Notes: generated by a model from the letters alone, not told the origin. A DNA stretch of 64,000 nt from Vulcanimicrobiota bacterium (GCA_017307785.1 JAFKGI010000016.1:1-64000), one strand, 5' to 3'. Positions 38,107 to 49,695 are shown, counted from the stretch's first letter. A program made the numbers and translations.

Positions 38107-41100
38107 TTGAACCGCAAGCAAAATTTTCACCGGGTGGAAGCGCCAACTCTCGACCAGAGTCACCTCGACCGTCAGCAGGCTCAGGTACGCTCGCAGGAAG
38201 CCCCTGGATCCCAGAAGCCAGTGGTGCCCCACTATCAGTTGCAGGAACTGTTGGGGAGTGGCTCTTTCGGCCAGGTCTGGGGCGGCGTCTCGCAACGCAC
38301 CGGCCTGGAAGTCGCCGTCAAGATCTTCCTCAGCCAACCTTCGGCGGCCCATTGGACCTATCTACGTCAGGAAGTGGAGCGGCTTGGCAAAGTGGCCGAG
38401 CATCCCCACGTGGCCAGCCTGCTGGACGCGGACTTTGACCACCAACCCGCCTACTTCGTCATGCGTCGTTACCAGGGTTCGCTGTACGACTGGCGGCAAA
38501 AGAATCCCAGACCTCCTCTAAAATTGCTGATCGAGTGGTGGAAAGAAATCGCCGAGGCGCTCCGCTACACACATTCCAAGGGTCTGCTCCACTGCGATCT
38601 CAAGCCTTCCAACCTGCTGCTGGACGAAGAAAACCGCGCCCTGCTTTCCGACTTCGGCCAGGCGGCTCTGGGCAAAGAGCGCGGCAGTTCGCATCTGGGC
38701 AGCCTGGGCTTTATGGCGCCGGAGCAGGCCAGCCAGCTGGAAGAAGGCCAGACCAGCCCCGACGTCACCTGGGACCTCTACGGACTGGGCGCGACCTTCT
38801 ACTATCTGTTCAGCAAGAAACTCCCCCGTCTGTCCGACGGGTTGCTTCAGGAACTCGGGTCGGTGGCCGGCACGGCCGAGAAGCTGTCGCGCTATCGGCG
38901 CAGTCTCCACGAGAACGCCCTGGTTCCGATTCGCACCTATGTGCCCGAGTTGAGCCCGGACCTGGCCGAGATGCTGGAAGCCTGTCTGCATCTGGACCCG
39001 CGCTCGCGCCCGCAGAGCGCGGCCGAATTGCTGGAGGACTTCCAGCGCAGCCAGGATCGGCGACCGCTCTTGTGCCATCGGCCCTGGAGCCGCGGATATC
39101 AGGCTTCGCGCCTGGCTCGCCGCTATCTGGTGCCACTGCTGGCGGCCGGCAGTCTGCTGGCTCTGGGAGGCGGTGTGGCCGGCAAGCGTTACCTGGATCA
39201 GCAGACCATGCAGGCCACCAGCGACCTGGAACGCGGCATGCTGGCCCTCAACGAGGGGCGCAAGTTGTCGGCCGCTCACTGGTTCAGCCGCTCGCTCTCG
39301 ATTCGCCCCGGCCAGAACGCCCCTCGCTGGCTGTTGCAGGAAGATCCGGCTCACCTGCAGTTCTACCAGCAGACGGGAATGTCTCTCAATCAGGTCGGCT
39401 TCTCTCGCGACGGCAATCTACTCTATGCGGCCGGAGAGAACGGCACGCGCGTCTATGATCTGCGCACTGGACAGGCCCGTGGGCTACGCCTGGGTGGCCC
39501 GGCCGCGCGACCCAGTCTGGACAGCAATGGTTACCACAATCTGCCGTCGGCGGCCCTCGCCGCCGGTCCCCAGCGCCTGCTGCTGCTCTCTCAGAACACC
39601 GCTCTCTACGACCTGGACAGCGGCCGCCAGCTCTCCAAGAATTTACCCGAGGCTTACCAGGCGGCCATGAGCCAGGACGGCTCCAGCGGTGCCCTGCTGA
39701 CTCCTCAGGGTGTCTATCGACTGGGCGTAGCGCCGGATGGAGCCGTGAGCACGGAGAAACTACCGGTAGCGGGCGTAACCACTGTGGCCGTGAGCCCGGA
39801 AGGCGCCTGGCAGGCCTGCGGCGACAAGCGAGGCGACGTCTGGCTATGCGGCCAGGATGCCAAACCGGTGCGCCTCTTGAAGCTGGGCCGAGCCATCGAC
39901 TCGCTGGGTTTCTCACCGGACGGCAAATGGCTGTTCGTGAGCGCGGAAAATCAGCCGTTCCGCCTGCACTGTCTGGCTTCCTCGCAGACTCTGGAGCTGA
40001 AAGACGGCCATTATCCGGTCACGGGCTTGAGCTTTTCCCCCGATTCCCAGCGCATGGCGGTCAGCTGCTGGAACGGCGTGACCCACCTTTACCAGTTGCC
40101 CCCCTCGGTGGATCAACAGATGCAGCCGGCCCGGCTCTTCCGCCACAAGTGGCTGACCTACAACTCGGTCTTTTCCCCCGATAGCCAGTTGCTGGTCACC
40201 TTTGCGCTGGACGGCACCGCCCGCGTTTACGAATGCGAAAGCGGGCGGCCGGCTTCGCCCTACCTGGAACACTCCAGCCCGGTCAAGTCGGTGGCCTTCC
40301 GACCCGGCTCCAGCCTGGAAAACGCGCTGGACCTGGCCACCGGCTGTGAAGACGGCACGCTGCGCGTCTTCCGCATCGATTTGAAGAATCGCCCCCTGGC
40401 GCTGGCCCCGGGGGGTCGCGGCTATCAGTTGGAATACAGTCCCGACGGCAAAAGTCTGGCGGTGGCCTGCGAGAACCTCGACCAACAGGGTTGGCTGGAG
40501 CTGTGGAGGGACGGCCGTCGTCAGAAAGTGGTCCCTCTATCTGGCCCCTCTCACTACTTGAGCTGGGCCCCCAAAGGCGACCGCCTGGCGGTGGCTGCCG
40601 AGCGGACGGTGACGCTGGTCAACGCCCAGGGCGAGCCGGCGGGCCGCTGGGAACTGCCGGCCACGGTCACCGCACTGGAGTATTCCTCCCAAGGGCAGCT
40701 GGCGGCCGGATGCGAGGATGGCAGCGTGCACCTCTATCAGGGAGCCCATTTTGAAGTGCAGGGCGGGCGCAAGGTCAACGCCCTCCACTTCAGTCCGGAC
40801 GGTTCCCGCCTGGCCATCGCCTCCGCCAACCGCGCCGACGTCTATAAAGCAGACGGCACGCTATGCGCCGGAACGGTAGCTCAAGACCTGATTCGTCAGG
40901 TGGCTTTCTCACCGGACGGCGGTCGGCTGGCGATCGCTTCCTCGGACAAAACGGCCCAGGTCTTCCAGGTCGAGACGATGCAACCGATGCTCGAACCACC
41001 CATTCGCCACGAGCTCGGCGTCTGCGACGTGGCCTTCGCACCAGATGGGGTGGCGCTGGCTACCGCTTCGGTAGACGGAATGGCGCGACTCTGGGACAGC

Positions 41101-41481
41101 CGCACGGGCGCGCCTCTGATGGCCGGATTGCGCCACCCCGGCCCCATCTCCAAGCTGCGTTTTTCGCCCGATGGCAGCAAGCTGGTGACCTGTACCAAGA
41201 CCGGCACCTCGCTGATTTGGGACCGAGAGGGCCGACTGGTGGTCAGCCCCATCGAGCACAGCGACTTCATTTACAGCGCCGCTTTTCGTCCGGATAGCGG
41301 GCAACTGACCACCTGCTCGGTGGACGGAAGCCTGCAGCAGCGGGATTTGACCCCTCCCCCCGTCGATTCCGGCGAGTCGTTCCGCAAGGGAGTGGAGAAA
41401 CGCACGGGAATGCGCATCGAGGTGGAACAGGGAGTGTGCCGACTGCGCCCCCTGACTCCGGAAGAATGGGCCGCACTATAG
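38107..41481 (+). CDS. Ser/Thr protein kinase with WD40 propeller domains
   Basis: 1124 residues. The start is uncertain: the TTG at 38107 has only a weak AGGGA close by. The kinase domain (about 40-320) has the glycine loop LLGSGSFGQVWGG, AVK, DFG and APEQ. The catalytic loop reads HCDLKPSN, with Cys163 in place of the Arg of HRD. One membrane helix (about 339-360) is followed by some 700 residues of WD40-type repeats (for example GLSFSPDSQRMAVSCWNG), about 12 or more, probably two propellers outside the cytoplasm. Such kinases occur in large-genome environmental bacteria. Confidence 0.93.
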   Translation: MNRKQNFHRVEAPTLDQSHLDRQQAQVRSQEAPGSQKPVVPHYQLQELLGSGSFGQVWGGVSQRTGLEVAVKIFLSQPSAAHWTYLRQEVERLGKVAEHPHVASLLDADFDHQPAYFVMRRYQGSLYDWRQKNPRPPLKLLIEWWKEIAEALRYTHSKGLLHCDLKPSNLLLDEENRALLSDFGQAALGKERGSSHLGSLGFMAPEQASQLEEGQTSPDVTWDLYGLGATFYYLFSKKLPRLSDGLLQELGSVAGTAEKLSRYRRSLHENALVPIRTYVPELSPDLAEMLEACLHLDPRSRPQSAAELLEDFQRSQDRRPLLCHRPWSRGYQASRLARRYLVPLLAAGSLLALGGGVAGKRYLDQQTMQATSDLERGMLALNEGRKLSAAHWFSRSLSIRPGQNAPRWLLQEDPAHLQFYQQTGMSLNQVGFSRDGNLLYAAGENGTRVYDLRTGQARGLRLGGPAARPSLDSNGYHNLPSAALAAGPQRLLLLSQNTALYDLDSGRQLSKNLPEAYQAAMSQDGSSGALLTPQGVYRLGVAPDGAVSTEKLPVAGVTTVAVSPEGAWQACGDKRGDVWLCGQDAKPVRLLKLGRAIDSLGFSPDGKWLFVSAENQPFRLHCLASSQTLELKDGHYPVTGLSFSPDSQRMAVSCWNGVTHLYQLPPSVDQQMQPARLFRHKWLTYNSVFSPDSQLLVTFALDGTARVYECESGRPASPYLEHSSPVKSVAFRPGSSLENALDLATGCEDGTLRVFRIDLKNRPLALAPGGRGYQLEYSPDGKSLAVACENLDQQGWLELWRDGRRQKVVPLSGPSHYLSWAPKGDRLAVAAERTVTLVNAQGEPAGRWELPATVTALEYSSQGQLAAGCEDGSVHLYQGAHFEVQGGRKVNALHFSPDGSRLAIASANRADVYKADGTLCAGTVAQDLIRQVAFSPDGGRLAIASSDKTAQVFQVETMQPMLEPPIRHELGVCDVAFAPDGVALATASVDGMARLWDSRTGAPLMAGLRHPGPISKLRFSPDGSKLVTCTKTGTSLIWDREGRLVVSPIEHSDFIYSAAFRPDSGQLTTCSVDGSLQQRDLTPPPVDSGESFRKGVEKRTGMRIEVEQGVCRLRPLTPEEWAAL

Positions 41482-41532
41482 TACCCGAGTACTCTCTCGC
41501 CACCCGTCCCGCTTGCTACTCTTAGACTCCGT

Positions 41533-42714
41533 GTGATGATGGAGCAACTACCCGAAATAGCCCACGGCGCATCCGAGGTTCTGCCGAAACCGACCGTGCT
41601 GCTGGTGGATGACAACCCGCACAAGCTGCATTCCATGGAATCGGTGGTCAGCGATCTGCCCATTGAGGTACTCACCGCCGCTTCGGCCAAAGAAGCCCTC
41701 AAGTTATTGCTGCGCGTCCAAGATTTCGCCGTCATTCTGCTCGACGTCAACATGCCCGACATGAACGGCTTCGAGTTGGCCGAGATGATCCGCCAGCGCC
41801 CGCGCTTCGAGTATACCCCGCTGATTTTCGTGACCAGCATCAGCACCTCCGAGGCGGAACGCGCTCGCGGCTACGGAATGGGCGCGGTCGACTACATCTT
41901 TCTGCCGGTGGTGCCGGAGGTTCTGCGCGCCAAGGTCATGGCTCTGGTGGATTTATATCGCAAGACTCGCGAGGTGGAGATCCAGGCGGAGCAACTCAAG
42001 CACTTGAACCATCAGCTGAACAGCCAGCTGCAGCACATCGAATCTCTCAATCATCAGTTGTCTTTGAGCAACCGCGAGCTGGAAGGGCTGACCTATTCCG
42101 TGTCCTTTGACCTGCGCGCCCCGCTCGGGTCGGTGTCCAACTACGTGGGTCTGGTGCGCGAGGAATTTGGCGAGCAGTTGAGCGGCAAGGGCAAGAAATA
42201 TCTGGACTTTGTCGAGACCGGGCTGGAGCGAGCCGACAAGCTGATCCAAGGATTTCTGGATCTGACGCAGGTGGCGCGGGCCCCCTTTCTGCCGCGCGAA
42301 GTCGACCTGGTGGAACTGGCCCAAAGCCTGATCCCCTCTCTCCCCGACCATCAGCGGGTCCACTGGATCCTGCCCGAGAGTCTGCCCCTGGCCGCCGACC
42401 CGGCCCTGTTGGGAACGGCCCTGTCGCAGCTACTGTCCAACGCCATCAAGTTCACCAGCAAGGTCCCCAAACCCGAGGTCGAGATTGGCGTTCTCGAGGA
42501 CGGGACTTACTTCGTGCGCGACAATGGCAGCGGCTTTCCGGCCGATTACGCCGATCGCATCTTCTTGCCGTTCCAGCGCCAACGCCTGATCGGCGATGCG
42601 GGCGGAGCCAAAATCGGTCTGGCCATCGCCCACCGCGCCCTTTCCCGCCACGGAGGCTCGATCTGGGCCGAGGGCAAACCCCAGTCAGGAGCCATCTTTT
42701 ACTTCCGAATCTAA
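41533..42714 (+). CDS. Degenerate receiver-histidine kinase-like protein
   Basis: 393 residues with the layout receiver (about 20-140), coiled coil, HisKA-like and ATPase-like domains. The receiver keeps DDN and phospho-Asp (LLDVNMPDM), but the conserved Lys of the FKP motif is Leu124. The phospho-accepting His of the YSVSHDLRAP motif is Phe192 (codon TTT). The G2 box GTGIGLA reads GAKIGLA (Lys360). The N box and DNGSG remain. Autophosphorylation on His is therefore not expected, and the protein may be an allosteric or scaffolding partner. It lies 17 bases before the multi-HAMP kinase and is probably co-transcribed with it. Confidence 0.88.
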   Translation: MMMEQLPEIAHGASEVLPKPTVLLVDDNPHKLHSMESVVSDLPIEVLTAASAKEALKLLLRVQDFAVILLDVNMPDMNGFELAEMIRQRPRFEYTPLIFVTSISTSEAERARGYGMGAVDYIFLPVVPEVLRAKVMALVDLYRKTREVEIQAEQLKHLNHQLNSQLQHIESLNHQLSLSNRELEGLTYSVSFDLRAPLGSVSNYVGLVREEFGEQLSGKGKKYLDFVETGLERADKLIQGFLDLTQVARAPFLPREVDLVELAQSLIPSLPDHQRVHWILPESLPLAADPALLGTALSQLLSNAIKFTSKVPKPEVEIGVLEDGTYFVRDNGSGFPADYADRIFLPFQRQRLIGDAGGAKIGLAIAHRALSRHGGSIWAEGKPQSGAIFYFRI

Positions 42715-42731
42715 CTTGAGGAGACCCGAGA

Positions 42732-45700
42732 ATGCCCGTATTGGAAGAGTCCGAACTCGACAAAACCGTCCTTTTGAACGCCCTGATGGCGGTCAAGCGA
42801 GGCGAGTTCGAAACCCGTCTCCCCAACAATTGGACCGGTCTGGATGGCAAGATCGCCGATGCCTTCAACGCCATGGTGGAGCTCAACGCCGGTCTCAAAA
42901 CCCAGTTGGAGACGGTCAGCCGGGCCGTGGGCGGCGAAGGCAAAACCGGCCACCGCATTACCCTGGCCGGCGCCGACGGCGGCTGGGCCAGCTGCGTGAG
43001 CTGCGTCAATGACCTGGTCGACGACCTGGTCTGGCCCACTTCGGAAATCGCCCGCGTCATCGGCGGCGTGGCCCGCGGTGACCTGACCCAGACCATGGAG
43101 CTGGAAGTCCAGGGACGCGTTTTGAAGGGCGAGTTCTTGCGCACCGCCCGCACCGTCAACATCATGGTGGAACAGCTCAACGGTTTTGCCTCCGAGGTGA
43201 CGCGCGTGGCCCGCGAAGTAGGAACGGAAGGCAAGTTGGGCGGTCAGGCGCGCGTCAAAGGTCTGTCGGGAACCTGGAAAGATCTGTCGGCCAGCGTCAA
43301 CTTGATGGCCGCCAACCTGACCGACCAGGTGCGCAACATCGCGGCCGTGACCACCGCCGTGGCGCTCGGCGATCTTTCCAAGAAAATCACCGTGGACGTG
43401 CGTGGTGAGTTGCATCAGCTGAAAGACACCATCAACACCATGGTGGATCAGTTACGTTCCTTTACCTCGGAGGTGACCCGCGTGGCCCGTGAGGTGGGCA
43501 CCGAGGGCAAGCTGGGTGGCCAGGCGCTGGTGCCGGGTTCGGCCGGGGTGTGGGCCGACCTGACCGACAGCGTGAACTTGATGGCCAGCAACCTGACCGA
43601 CCAGGTGCGCAACATCGCCGAAGTGACCACGGCCGTGGCCCGCGGCGACCTGTCTCGCAAGATTACGGTGGACGTGAAGGGCGAGATTTTGCAGCTCAAG
43701 GACACCATCAACACCATGGTGGACCAGCTCAACGCCTTCGGCTCCGAGGTGACCCGTGTGGCCCGCGAAGTGGGCACCGAGGGCAAACTGGGCGGCCAGG
43801 CGGTGGTGCCGGGCGTGGCCGGCGTCTGGAAAGACCTGACCGACAACGTCAACGGCATGGCCACCAATCTGACCGACCAGGTGCGCAACATCGCGGCCGT
43901 GACCACGGCCGTGGCCCAGGGCGACCTTTCCGAGAAGATTATGGTGGACGTGCGCGGCGAGCTGCTGCAGCTCAAGGACACCATCAACACCATGGTGGAC
44001 CAGCTGCGCTCTTTCGCCTCGGAGGTAACCCGTGTGGCCCGCGAGGTAGGCACCGAGGGCAAACTGGGTGGTCAGGCGCTGGTGCCGGGTGTGGCCGGCG
44101 TTTGGAAGGACCTGACCGACAACGTCAACGGTATGGGCTCGAATCTGACCGATCAGGTGCGATCGATTGCCGAAGTGACGGTGGCGGTAGCTCGCGGCGA
44201 CCTGAGTCGCAAAATCAACGTGGACGCCAAGGGCGAGATTTTGGAGCTCAAAGAAACCATCAACACCATGGTGGACCAGCTCAACTCGTTTGGCTCCGAG
44301 GTGACCCGCGTGGCCCGCGAAGTGGGCACCGAGGGCAAGCTGGGCGGTCAAGCGACCGTGCCCGGAGTGGCCGGCGTCTGGAAAGACTTGACCGACAACG
44401 TGAACCTGATGGCCAGCAATCTGACCGGCCAGGTGCGTAACGTGGCCGAAGTGACCACGGCCGTGGCCGAAGGCGACCTGTCCAAAAAGATTACCGTGGA
44501 CGTGCGCGGTGAGTTCTTGCAGCTCAAAGACACCATCAACACCATGGTGGATCAGCTGCGTTCGTTCGGCTCCGAGGTGACGCGCGTGGCCCGCGAAGTG
44601 GGCACCGAAGGCAAACTCGGCGGCCAGGCGGTGGTGCCGGGCATCGCCGGCGTCTGGAAAGACCTGACCGATAACGTGAATTTGATGGCCAGCAATCTGA
44701 CCGGCCAGGTGCGTAACATCGCCGAAGTAACCACCGCCGTGGCCCGCGGCGACCTTTCGCGCACCATCACCGTGGACGTCAAGGGCGAGATTCTGGAGCT
44801 GAAAAACACCATCAACATCATGGTGGAACAGCTCAACGGTTTCGCCTCCGAGGTGACCCGCGTGGCCCGCGAAGTGGGCACCGAGGGCAAGCTGGGCGGC
44901 CAGGCCGGCGTGACCGGCGTGGCCGGCGTCTGGAAAGACCTGACCGACAACGTGAACCTGATGGCCAGCAACCTGACCGGCCAGGTGCGTAACATCGCGG
45001 CCGTGACCACGGCCGTAGCCGGCGGCGACCTCTCCAAGAAGATCACCGTGGACGTGCGCGGGGAGATTGCAGAACTCAAAGAGACCATCAACATCATGGT
45101 GGATCAGCTGAACGGATTCGCGGCCGAGGTGACCCGCGTGGCCCGCGAAGTGGGCACGGAAGGCAAGCTGGGCGGTCAGGCCGACGTGAAGGGCGTGTCG
45201 GGCGTGTGGAAAGACCTGACCGACAACGTCAACGCCATGGCCGACAATCTGACCGGCCAGGTGCGCAACATCGCCGAAGTGACCACGGCCGTGGCCAATG
45301 GCGACTTTTCCAGAAAGATTACCGTCGAGGTGCGCGGCGAAATCGCCGAGCTGAAGGGCACCATGAACACCATGGTGGACCAGCTGCAGGGCTTCGCCGC
45401 CGAGGTGACCCGCGTGGCCCGCGAGGTGGGCACCGAGGGTCGACTGGGCGGCCAGGCCGAGGTGCGCGGCGTCTCCGGCGTGTGGAAAGACCTGACCGAT
45501 TCGGTCAATCGCATGGCCACCAATCTAACCGACCAGGTGCGCAATATCGCCGACGTGACCACGGCGGTGGCCAACGGTGACCTTTCCAAGAAGATTACGG
45601 TGGACGTCAAAGGCGAGATTCTGGAGCTGAAGATCACCATCAACACCATGGTGGAGCAGCTGCAGGGATTCGCGGCTGAGGTAACCCGCGTGGCCCGCGA

Positions 45701-48700
45701 AGTCGGCACCGAAGGCAAGCTGGGCGGCCAGGCCGGCGTGCCCGGCGTGGGCGGCGTCTGGAAAGACCTGACCGACTCGGTGAACCGCATGGCCGCCAAC
45801 CTGACCGACCAGGTACGCAACATCGCCGACGTGACCACGGCCGTGGCCACCGGCGACCTGTCGCGCAAGATCACGGTGGACGTGCGCGGGGAGTTCCTGC
45901 AGCTCAAGGACACCATGAACACCATGGTGGACCAGCTGCGCGCCTTCGCCGCCGAGGTGACCCGCGTGGCTCGCGAGGTGGGCACCGAAGGCCGCCTGGG
46001 CGGTCAGGCGCAAGTGCCGGGTGTGGCCGGCACCTGGAAAGATCTCACCGACTCGGTGAACTTTATGGCCTCGAACCTGACTTCTCAGGTGCGCAACATC
46101 GCGGCGGTTACGACCGCGGTGGCCTACGGCGACCTTTCCAAGAAGATCACCGTGGACGTCAAAGGCGAGATTCTCGAGCTAAAAAACACCATCAATACCA
46201 TGGTGGATCAACTCAATGGTTTTGCCTCCGAGGTGACTCGCGTGGCCCGCGAAGTGGGCACCGAGGGTAAGCTGGGGGGACAGGCCAAGGTGACCGGGGT
46301 GGCCGGCACCTGGCAGGATCTGACCAACAACGTAAACCTGATGGCCGCCAACCTGACCGACCAGGTGCGTGGCATCGCCAAGGTCGTAACCGCGGTGGCC
46401 AACGGCAATTTGCGGCAACGCATGACCTTCCAGGCCAAGGGCGAAATCGCCGAACTGGCCGACACCATCAACTCTATGACCGACACGCTGGCCACCTTCG
46501 GCGACCAGGTGACCACGGTGGCCCGCGAGGTGGGTGTGGACGGCCGCCTGGGCGGCCAGGCGCTGGTGCCCGGCGCGGCCGGCACCTGGAAAGACCTGGT
46601 GGACAACGTGAACCAGCTGGCCGCCAACCTGACCACCCAGGTGCGCTCCATCGCCGAAGTGGTCACGGCCGTGACCAAGGGCGATTTGACCCGAAGCATT
46701 CAGGTGGAGGCGCTGGGCGAGGTGTCGGCGCTGAAAGACCTGATCAACGAGATGATCCGCAATCTGCGTGAGACCACCCATCGCAACGCCGAACAGGACT
46801 GGCTCAAGACCAACCTGGCCCGCTTCACCCGCATTCTGCAGGGCGAGCGCGATCTGGTGCGGGTGGCTCGTTCGCTGCTCTCGGAATTGGCGCCGGTGGT
46901 TTCGGCCCAACATGCCGTCTTCTACGTGCGCACGGGCGAAACCGAGACTTACAAGCTTCTCACCAGCTACGGCTTTATGGAGCGCAAGAATATTTCCACC
47001 GAGTGGGCCGTGGGCGAAGGCCTGATCGGCACCTGTGCCTTCGAGAAGCAGCGTATCTTGTTGACCAATGTACCGGAGAACTACGTGCAGATCACCTCCG
47101 GTCTGGGTCAGGGCACGCCTTTGAACATCATCGTGCTGCCCATTCTCTTTGAAGGCGAAGTCAAAGCCGTCATGGAGCTGGCCAGCTTCAAGCTGTTTAC
47201 CCCGATCGACCAGCAGTTTCTGGAACAACTGACCGAAGGCATCGGTATCGTATTGAACACCATCGAGGCTTCCAGTCGCACGGAAGAACTGCTCAAGCAG
47301 TCCCAGGCGCTGGCTCAGGAGCTGAAAAGCGGTCAGTTCGAGCTGCGCCAGACCAACGAGGAACTGGAAGAGAAAGCCAGTCTGCTGGCCACTCAGAACG
47401 CCGAGGTGGAGCGCAAGAATCAGGAAATCGAGGAAACCCGCCGGGCCATCGAGGAGAAGGCCGAGCAACTGGCCTTGACCTCGAAATACAAGTCGGAATT
47501 CCTGGCCAATATGTCGCACGAGTTGCGGACGCCGCTCAACAGTTTGCTGTTGTTGGCCGAGCAGCTGGTGGCCAACTACGACGGCAATCTGACCGGCAAG
47601 CAGCAGGACATGGCCCGCACCATTCGCGGCGCCGGCCAGGATCTGCTGACCCTGATCAACGACATTCTCGATCTGTCCAAAATTGAGTCGGGCACGGTGG
47701 TGATCGACCCCGAGGAAGTCACCGTCCATACTCTCACCCAACATCTGGAGAGCACCTTCCGCCACGTGGCCGAGTCGCGCAACCTGGAATTGGTGTTGAG
47801 TCGTTCCGAGGATCTGCCGGCCACTCTCACCACCGACGGCCCCAGGCTCTTGCAAGTGCTCAAGAACCTGCTGGCCAACTCGTTCAAGTTCACCGACAAG
47901 GGCCGGGTCTCCGTGCACTTTTATCGAGCCGGCCAGGATTGGAGTTCCGACGCCGAGCTGGTGAAACGCAGCGGCGAGGTGATCGCGGTGTCGGTGACGG
48001 ATACCGGCATCGGCATTGCCCCGGAGCGCCAAAAGGTGATTTTCGAGGCTTTCCAGCAGGCCGACGCCAGCACCAGTCGCAAATACGGCGGCGCCGGTCT
48101 GGGACTGGCCATCAGCCGGGAGCTGGCCGTGCTTTTGGGCGGCGAGCTGCAACTGACCGAGTCCTCTGCCCGGGGCAGCACCTTTACCGTCTTCGTGCCT
48201 CGAATCTTCTCGGGCTTTGTTCCGATTTCGGCGCGAGCTTTGCCGGTGGAAGTGCCGGCGCCGACCCTGTTCGCCCCGCGTGCTCTGAACCCGGGCGACC
48301 GCCTGATTTTGATCGTGGAAGACAACGCCGAGTTCTCGGAGGTTCTGCAGGAGACGGCTCGCGAGTTCCACTTCAAGGCGGTGATTTCGCGCAGTGCCGA
48401 GGAAGCCGTGGTCATGGCCCGCGAGCTGCAGCCCGACGCCGTCAGCTTGGACATCTATCTACCGGACGCGGACGGGTGGACGGTGCTGGATCGCCTCAAG
48501 GCCGACCCCAAAACCCGGCACATTCCGGTGATTATCATCAGCGGTCAGGACGAGCGCCTGCGTGGGTTGCAGCGCGGCGCGCTGGCTCACTTGATCAAGC
48601 CGATCGGGCGCGAGCAGCTGCGCCAGTGCTTCCAGCGTCTGGCCGACTTTCTGAAGATGCGCGTGCGCCGCGTGCTGGTCTGTGAAGACCAGCCGGTGGA

Positions 48701-49451
48701 GCGCGAGAACATCACTCAGATGCTTTCCAAGGGGGACGTCGAGGTGGTGGCGGTGGAGAGCGGCGCGGCCGCCCTGGAGGCCCTGCAGAGCCAGCCTTTC
48801 GAGTGTATGGTGCTGGACCTGAAGCTGCCGGACATTTCCGGCTTTGAAGTGCTGCAGGAGCTGCAGACCCAGGAGAATCTCAAGAACATCCCGGTGATCG
48901 TGTATACGGGGCGGGAGCTGAACAAGAAGGAAGCCACCCGTCTGAAGAAGCTGGCGCAGAGCGTGGTGGTCAAAGGCGGCGACTCGATGAACCAGCTGGT
49001 TCAGGAAGCCTCGGTGTATCTGCACAAGCTACCGGCCGAAGTGACGCAGCACCCGGTGCTGCAGAGCGATGCGCCTTTGGAGAACAAGCGGATTCTGATC
49101 GTGGACGACGATGCCCGCAACTTGTTCGCTCTGACCAGCGTGTTGGAGCGGCATCAGATGGTGGTGCTGACGGCCGAGAGCGGCATCGAGGCCATCGAGA
49201 TTCTCAAGACCGATCGGGACGTGGACCTGGTGCTGATGGACATCATGCTGCCGGAGATGGACGGCTACGAGACCATGACGGAGCTTCGAAAGGTGCCGGA
49301 TCTTCAGTCGCTTCCCATTATCGCGCTGACGGCCAAGGCCATGAAGGGGGACCGGGAGCGCTGTATGGACGCGGGGGCCTCGGACTACATCGCCAAGCCG
49401 GTCCAGACCGACCACCTGCTGACCATGCTGCGGATCTGGTTGTACCGGTAG
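42732..49451 (+). CDS. Giant hybrid histidine kinase with about 13 HAMP-type repeats, GAF and three receivers
   Basis: 2239 residues, GAGGAG nine bases before the ATG. The N-terminal half is a tandem of 92-residue units built on a [16 protein letters not shown] core, thirteen in all, the arrangement of fungal group III (Nik1-type) kinases. A GAF domain (about 1350-1510) and a coiled coil lead to HisKA with His1596 in [13 protein letters not shown], an intact ATPase domain ([27 protein letters not shown]) and three receivers (LDIYLPD, LDLKLPD, MDIMLPE). No membrane helix is seen, so it is cytoplasmic. Osmotic or redox sensing is known for the fungal class; the signal here is unknown. Confidence 0.96.
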   Translation: MPVLEESELDKTVLLNALMAVKRGEFETRLPNNWTGLDGKIADAFNAMVELNAGLKTQLETVSRAVGGEGKTGHRITLAGADGGWASCVSCVNDLVDDLVWPTSEIARVIGGVARGDLTQTMELEVQGRVLKGEFLRTARTVNIMVEQLNGFASEVTRVAREVGTEGKLGGQARVKGLSGTWKDLSASVNLMAANLTDQVRNIAAVTTAVALGDLSKKITVDVRGELHQLKDTINTMVDQLRSFTSEVTRVAREVGTEGKLGGQALVPGSAGVWADLTDSVNLMASNLTDQVRNIAEVTTAVARGDLSRKITVDVKGEILQLKDTINTMVDQLNAFGSEVTRVAREVGTEGKLGGQAVVPGVAGVWKDLTDNVNGMATNLTDQVRNIAAVTTAVAQGDLSEKIMVDVRGELLQLKDTINTMVDQLRSFASEVTRVAREVGTEGKLGGQALVPGVAGVWKDLTDNVNGMGSNLTDQVRSIAEVTVAVARGDLSRKINVDAKGEILELKETINTMVDQLNSFGSEVTRVAREVGTEGKLGGQATVPGVAGVWKDLTDNVNLMASNLTGQVRNVAEVTTAVAEGDLSKKITVDVRGEFLQLKDTINTMVDQLRSFGSEVTRVAREVGTEGKLGGQAVVPGIAGVWKDLTDNVNLMASNLTGQVRNIAEVTTAVARGDLSRTITVDVKGEILELKNTINIMVEQLNGFASEVTRVAREVGTEGKLGGQAGVTGVAGVWKDLTDNVNLMASNLTGQVRNIAAVTTAVAGGDLSKKITVDVRGEIAELKETINIMVDQLNGFAAEVTRVAREVGTEGKLGGQADVKGVSGVWKDLTDNVNAMADNLTGQVRNIAEVTTAVANGDFSRKITVEVRGEIAELKGTMNTMVDQLQGFAAEVTRVAREVGTEGRLGGQAEVRGVSGVWKDLTDSVNRMATNLTDQVRNIADVTTAVANGDLSKKITVDVKGEILELKITINTMVEQLQGFAAEVTRVAREVGTEGKLGGQAGVPGVGGVWKDLTDSVNRMAANLTDQVRNIADVTTAVATGDLSRKITVDVRGEFLQLKDTMNTMVDQLRAFAAEVTRVAREVGTEGRLGGQAQVPGVAGTWKDLTDSVNFMASNLTSQVRNIAAVTTAVAYGDLSKKITVDVKGEILELKNTINTMVDQLNGFASEVTRVAREVGTEGKLGGQAKVTGVAGTWQDLTNNVNLMAANLTDQVRGIAKVVTAVANGNLRQRMTFQAKGEIAELADTINSMTDTLATFGDQVTTVAREVGVDGRLGGQALVPGAAGTWKDLVDNVNQLAANLTTQVRSIAEVVTAVTKGDLTRSIQVEALGEVSALKDLINEMIRNLRETTHRNAEQDWLKTNLARFTRILQGERDLVRVARSLLSELAPVVSAQHAVFYVRTGETETYKLLTSYGFMERKNISTEWAVGEGLIGTCAFEKQRILLTNVPENYVQITSGLGQGTPLNIIVLPILFEGEVKAVMELASFKLFTPIDQQFLEQLTEGIGIVLNTIEASSRTEELLKQSQALAQELKSGQFELRQTNEELEEKASLLATQNAEVERKNQEIEETRRAIEEKAEQLALTSKYKSEFLANMSHELRTPLNSLLLLAEQLVANYDGNLTGKQQDMARTIRGAGQDLLTLINDILDLSKIESGTVVIDPEEVTVHTLTQHLESTFRHVAESRNLELVLSRSEDLPATLTTDGPRLLQVLKNLLANSFKFTDKGRVSVHFYRAGQDWSSDAELVKRSGEVIAVSVTDTGIGIAPERQKVIFEAFQQADASTSRKYGGAGLGLAISRELAVLLGGELQLTESSARGSTFTVFVPRIFSGFVPISARALPVEVPAPTLFAPRALNPGDRLILIVEDNAEFSEVLQETAREFHFKAVISRSAEEAVVMARELQPDAVSLDIYLPDADGWTVLDRLKADPKTRHIPVIIISGQDERLRGLQRGALAHLIKPIGREQLRQCFQRLADFLKMRVRRVLVCEDQPVERENITQMLSKGDVEVVAVESGAAALEALQSQPFECMVLDLKLPDISGFEVLQELQTQENLKNIPVIVYTGRELNKKEATRLKKLAQSVVVKGGDSMNQLVQEASVYLHKLPAEVTQHPVLQSDAPLENKRILIVDDDARNLFALTSVLERHQMVVLTAESGIEAIEILKTDRDVDLVLMDIMLPEMDGYETMTELRKVPDLQSLPIIALTAKAMKGDRERCMDAGASDYIAKPVQTDHLLTMLRIWLYR
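43020..46770 (+). repeat. Coding tandem repeat, 276-bp unit, 13 copies
   Basis: The DNA of the HAMP region repeats every 276 bp (92 codons), for example GAGGTGACCCGCGTGGCCCG at regular spacing from 43194. Similarity between copies is high at the DNA level, so units may be gained or lost by recombination. The last copy (about 46500) is the most diverged. Confidence 0.9.
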
Positions 49452-49471
49452 GGTCTGCGGGGTTTCGGGGA

Positions 49472-49695
49472 GTTCCGGTCCAGGTTAACCGGGGTTAGGC
49501 TCCACCGGGACATGCGTGGGGTTCCGGTCCAGGTTAACCGGAGTTAGGCTCCACCGGGACATTCAGGGGGTTCCGGTCCAGGTTAACCAGGGTTAGGCTC
49601 CACCGGGACGTCCTCGAGGTTCCGGTCCAGGTTAACCTGGGTTAAGCTCCAACGGGACATGCGTATGGCTCCGGCCCAGTTTACCGGGGCCCGGT
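49472..49695. repeat. 49-bp tandem repeat array, five units
   Basis: Units start at 49472, 49521, 49570, 49619 and 49668, exactly 49 bp apart. Each contains TTCCGGTCCAGGTTAACC and then GGTTAGGCTCCACCGGGAC. The core GGTTAACC is palindromic, and in unit four it extends to CCAGGTTAACCTGG. Outer TCCGGT and ACCGG(G)A arms can pair, so each unit can fold. There are no unique spacers, so it is not a CRISPR. It lies between the convergent kinase gene and the XRE-fusion gene, whose 3' end enters the last, degenerate unit. Confidence 0.92.

Noticed and set aside
41480..41493. AGTACCCGAGTACT after the WD40 kinase gene as a terminator
   Set aside because: The stem is only five base pairs and there is no T tract.
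46179..48371. A long minus-strand open frame across the HAMP kinase gene
   Set aside because: It is a shadow of a high-GC coding strand; the plus strand encodes complete GAF, HisKA and receiver motifs.
49472..49695. CRISPR array
   Set aside because: The whole 49-bp unit is repeated without unique spacers, and there are no cas genes.
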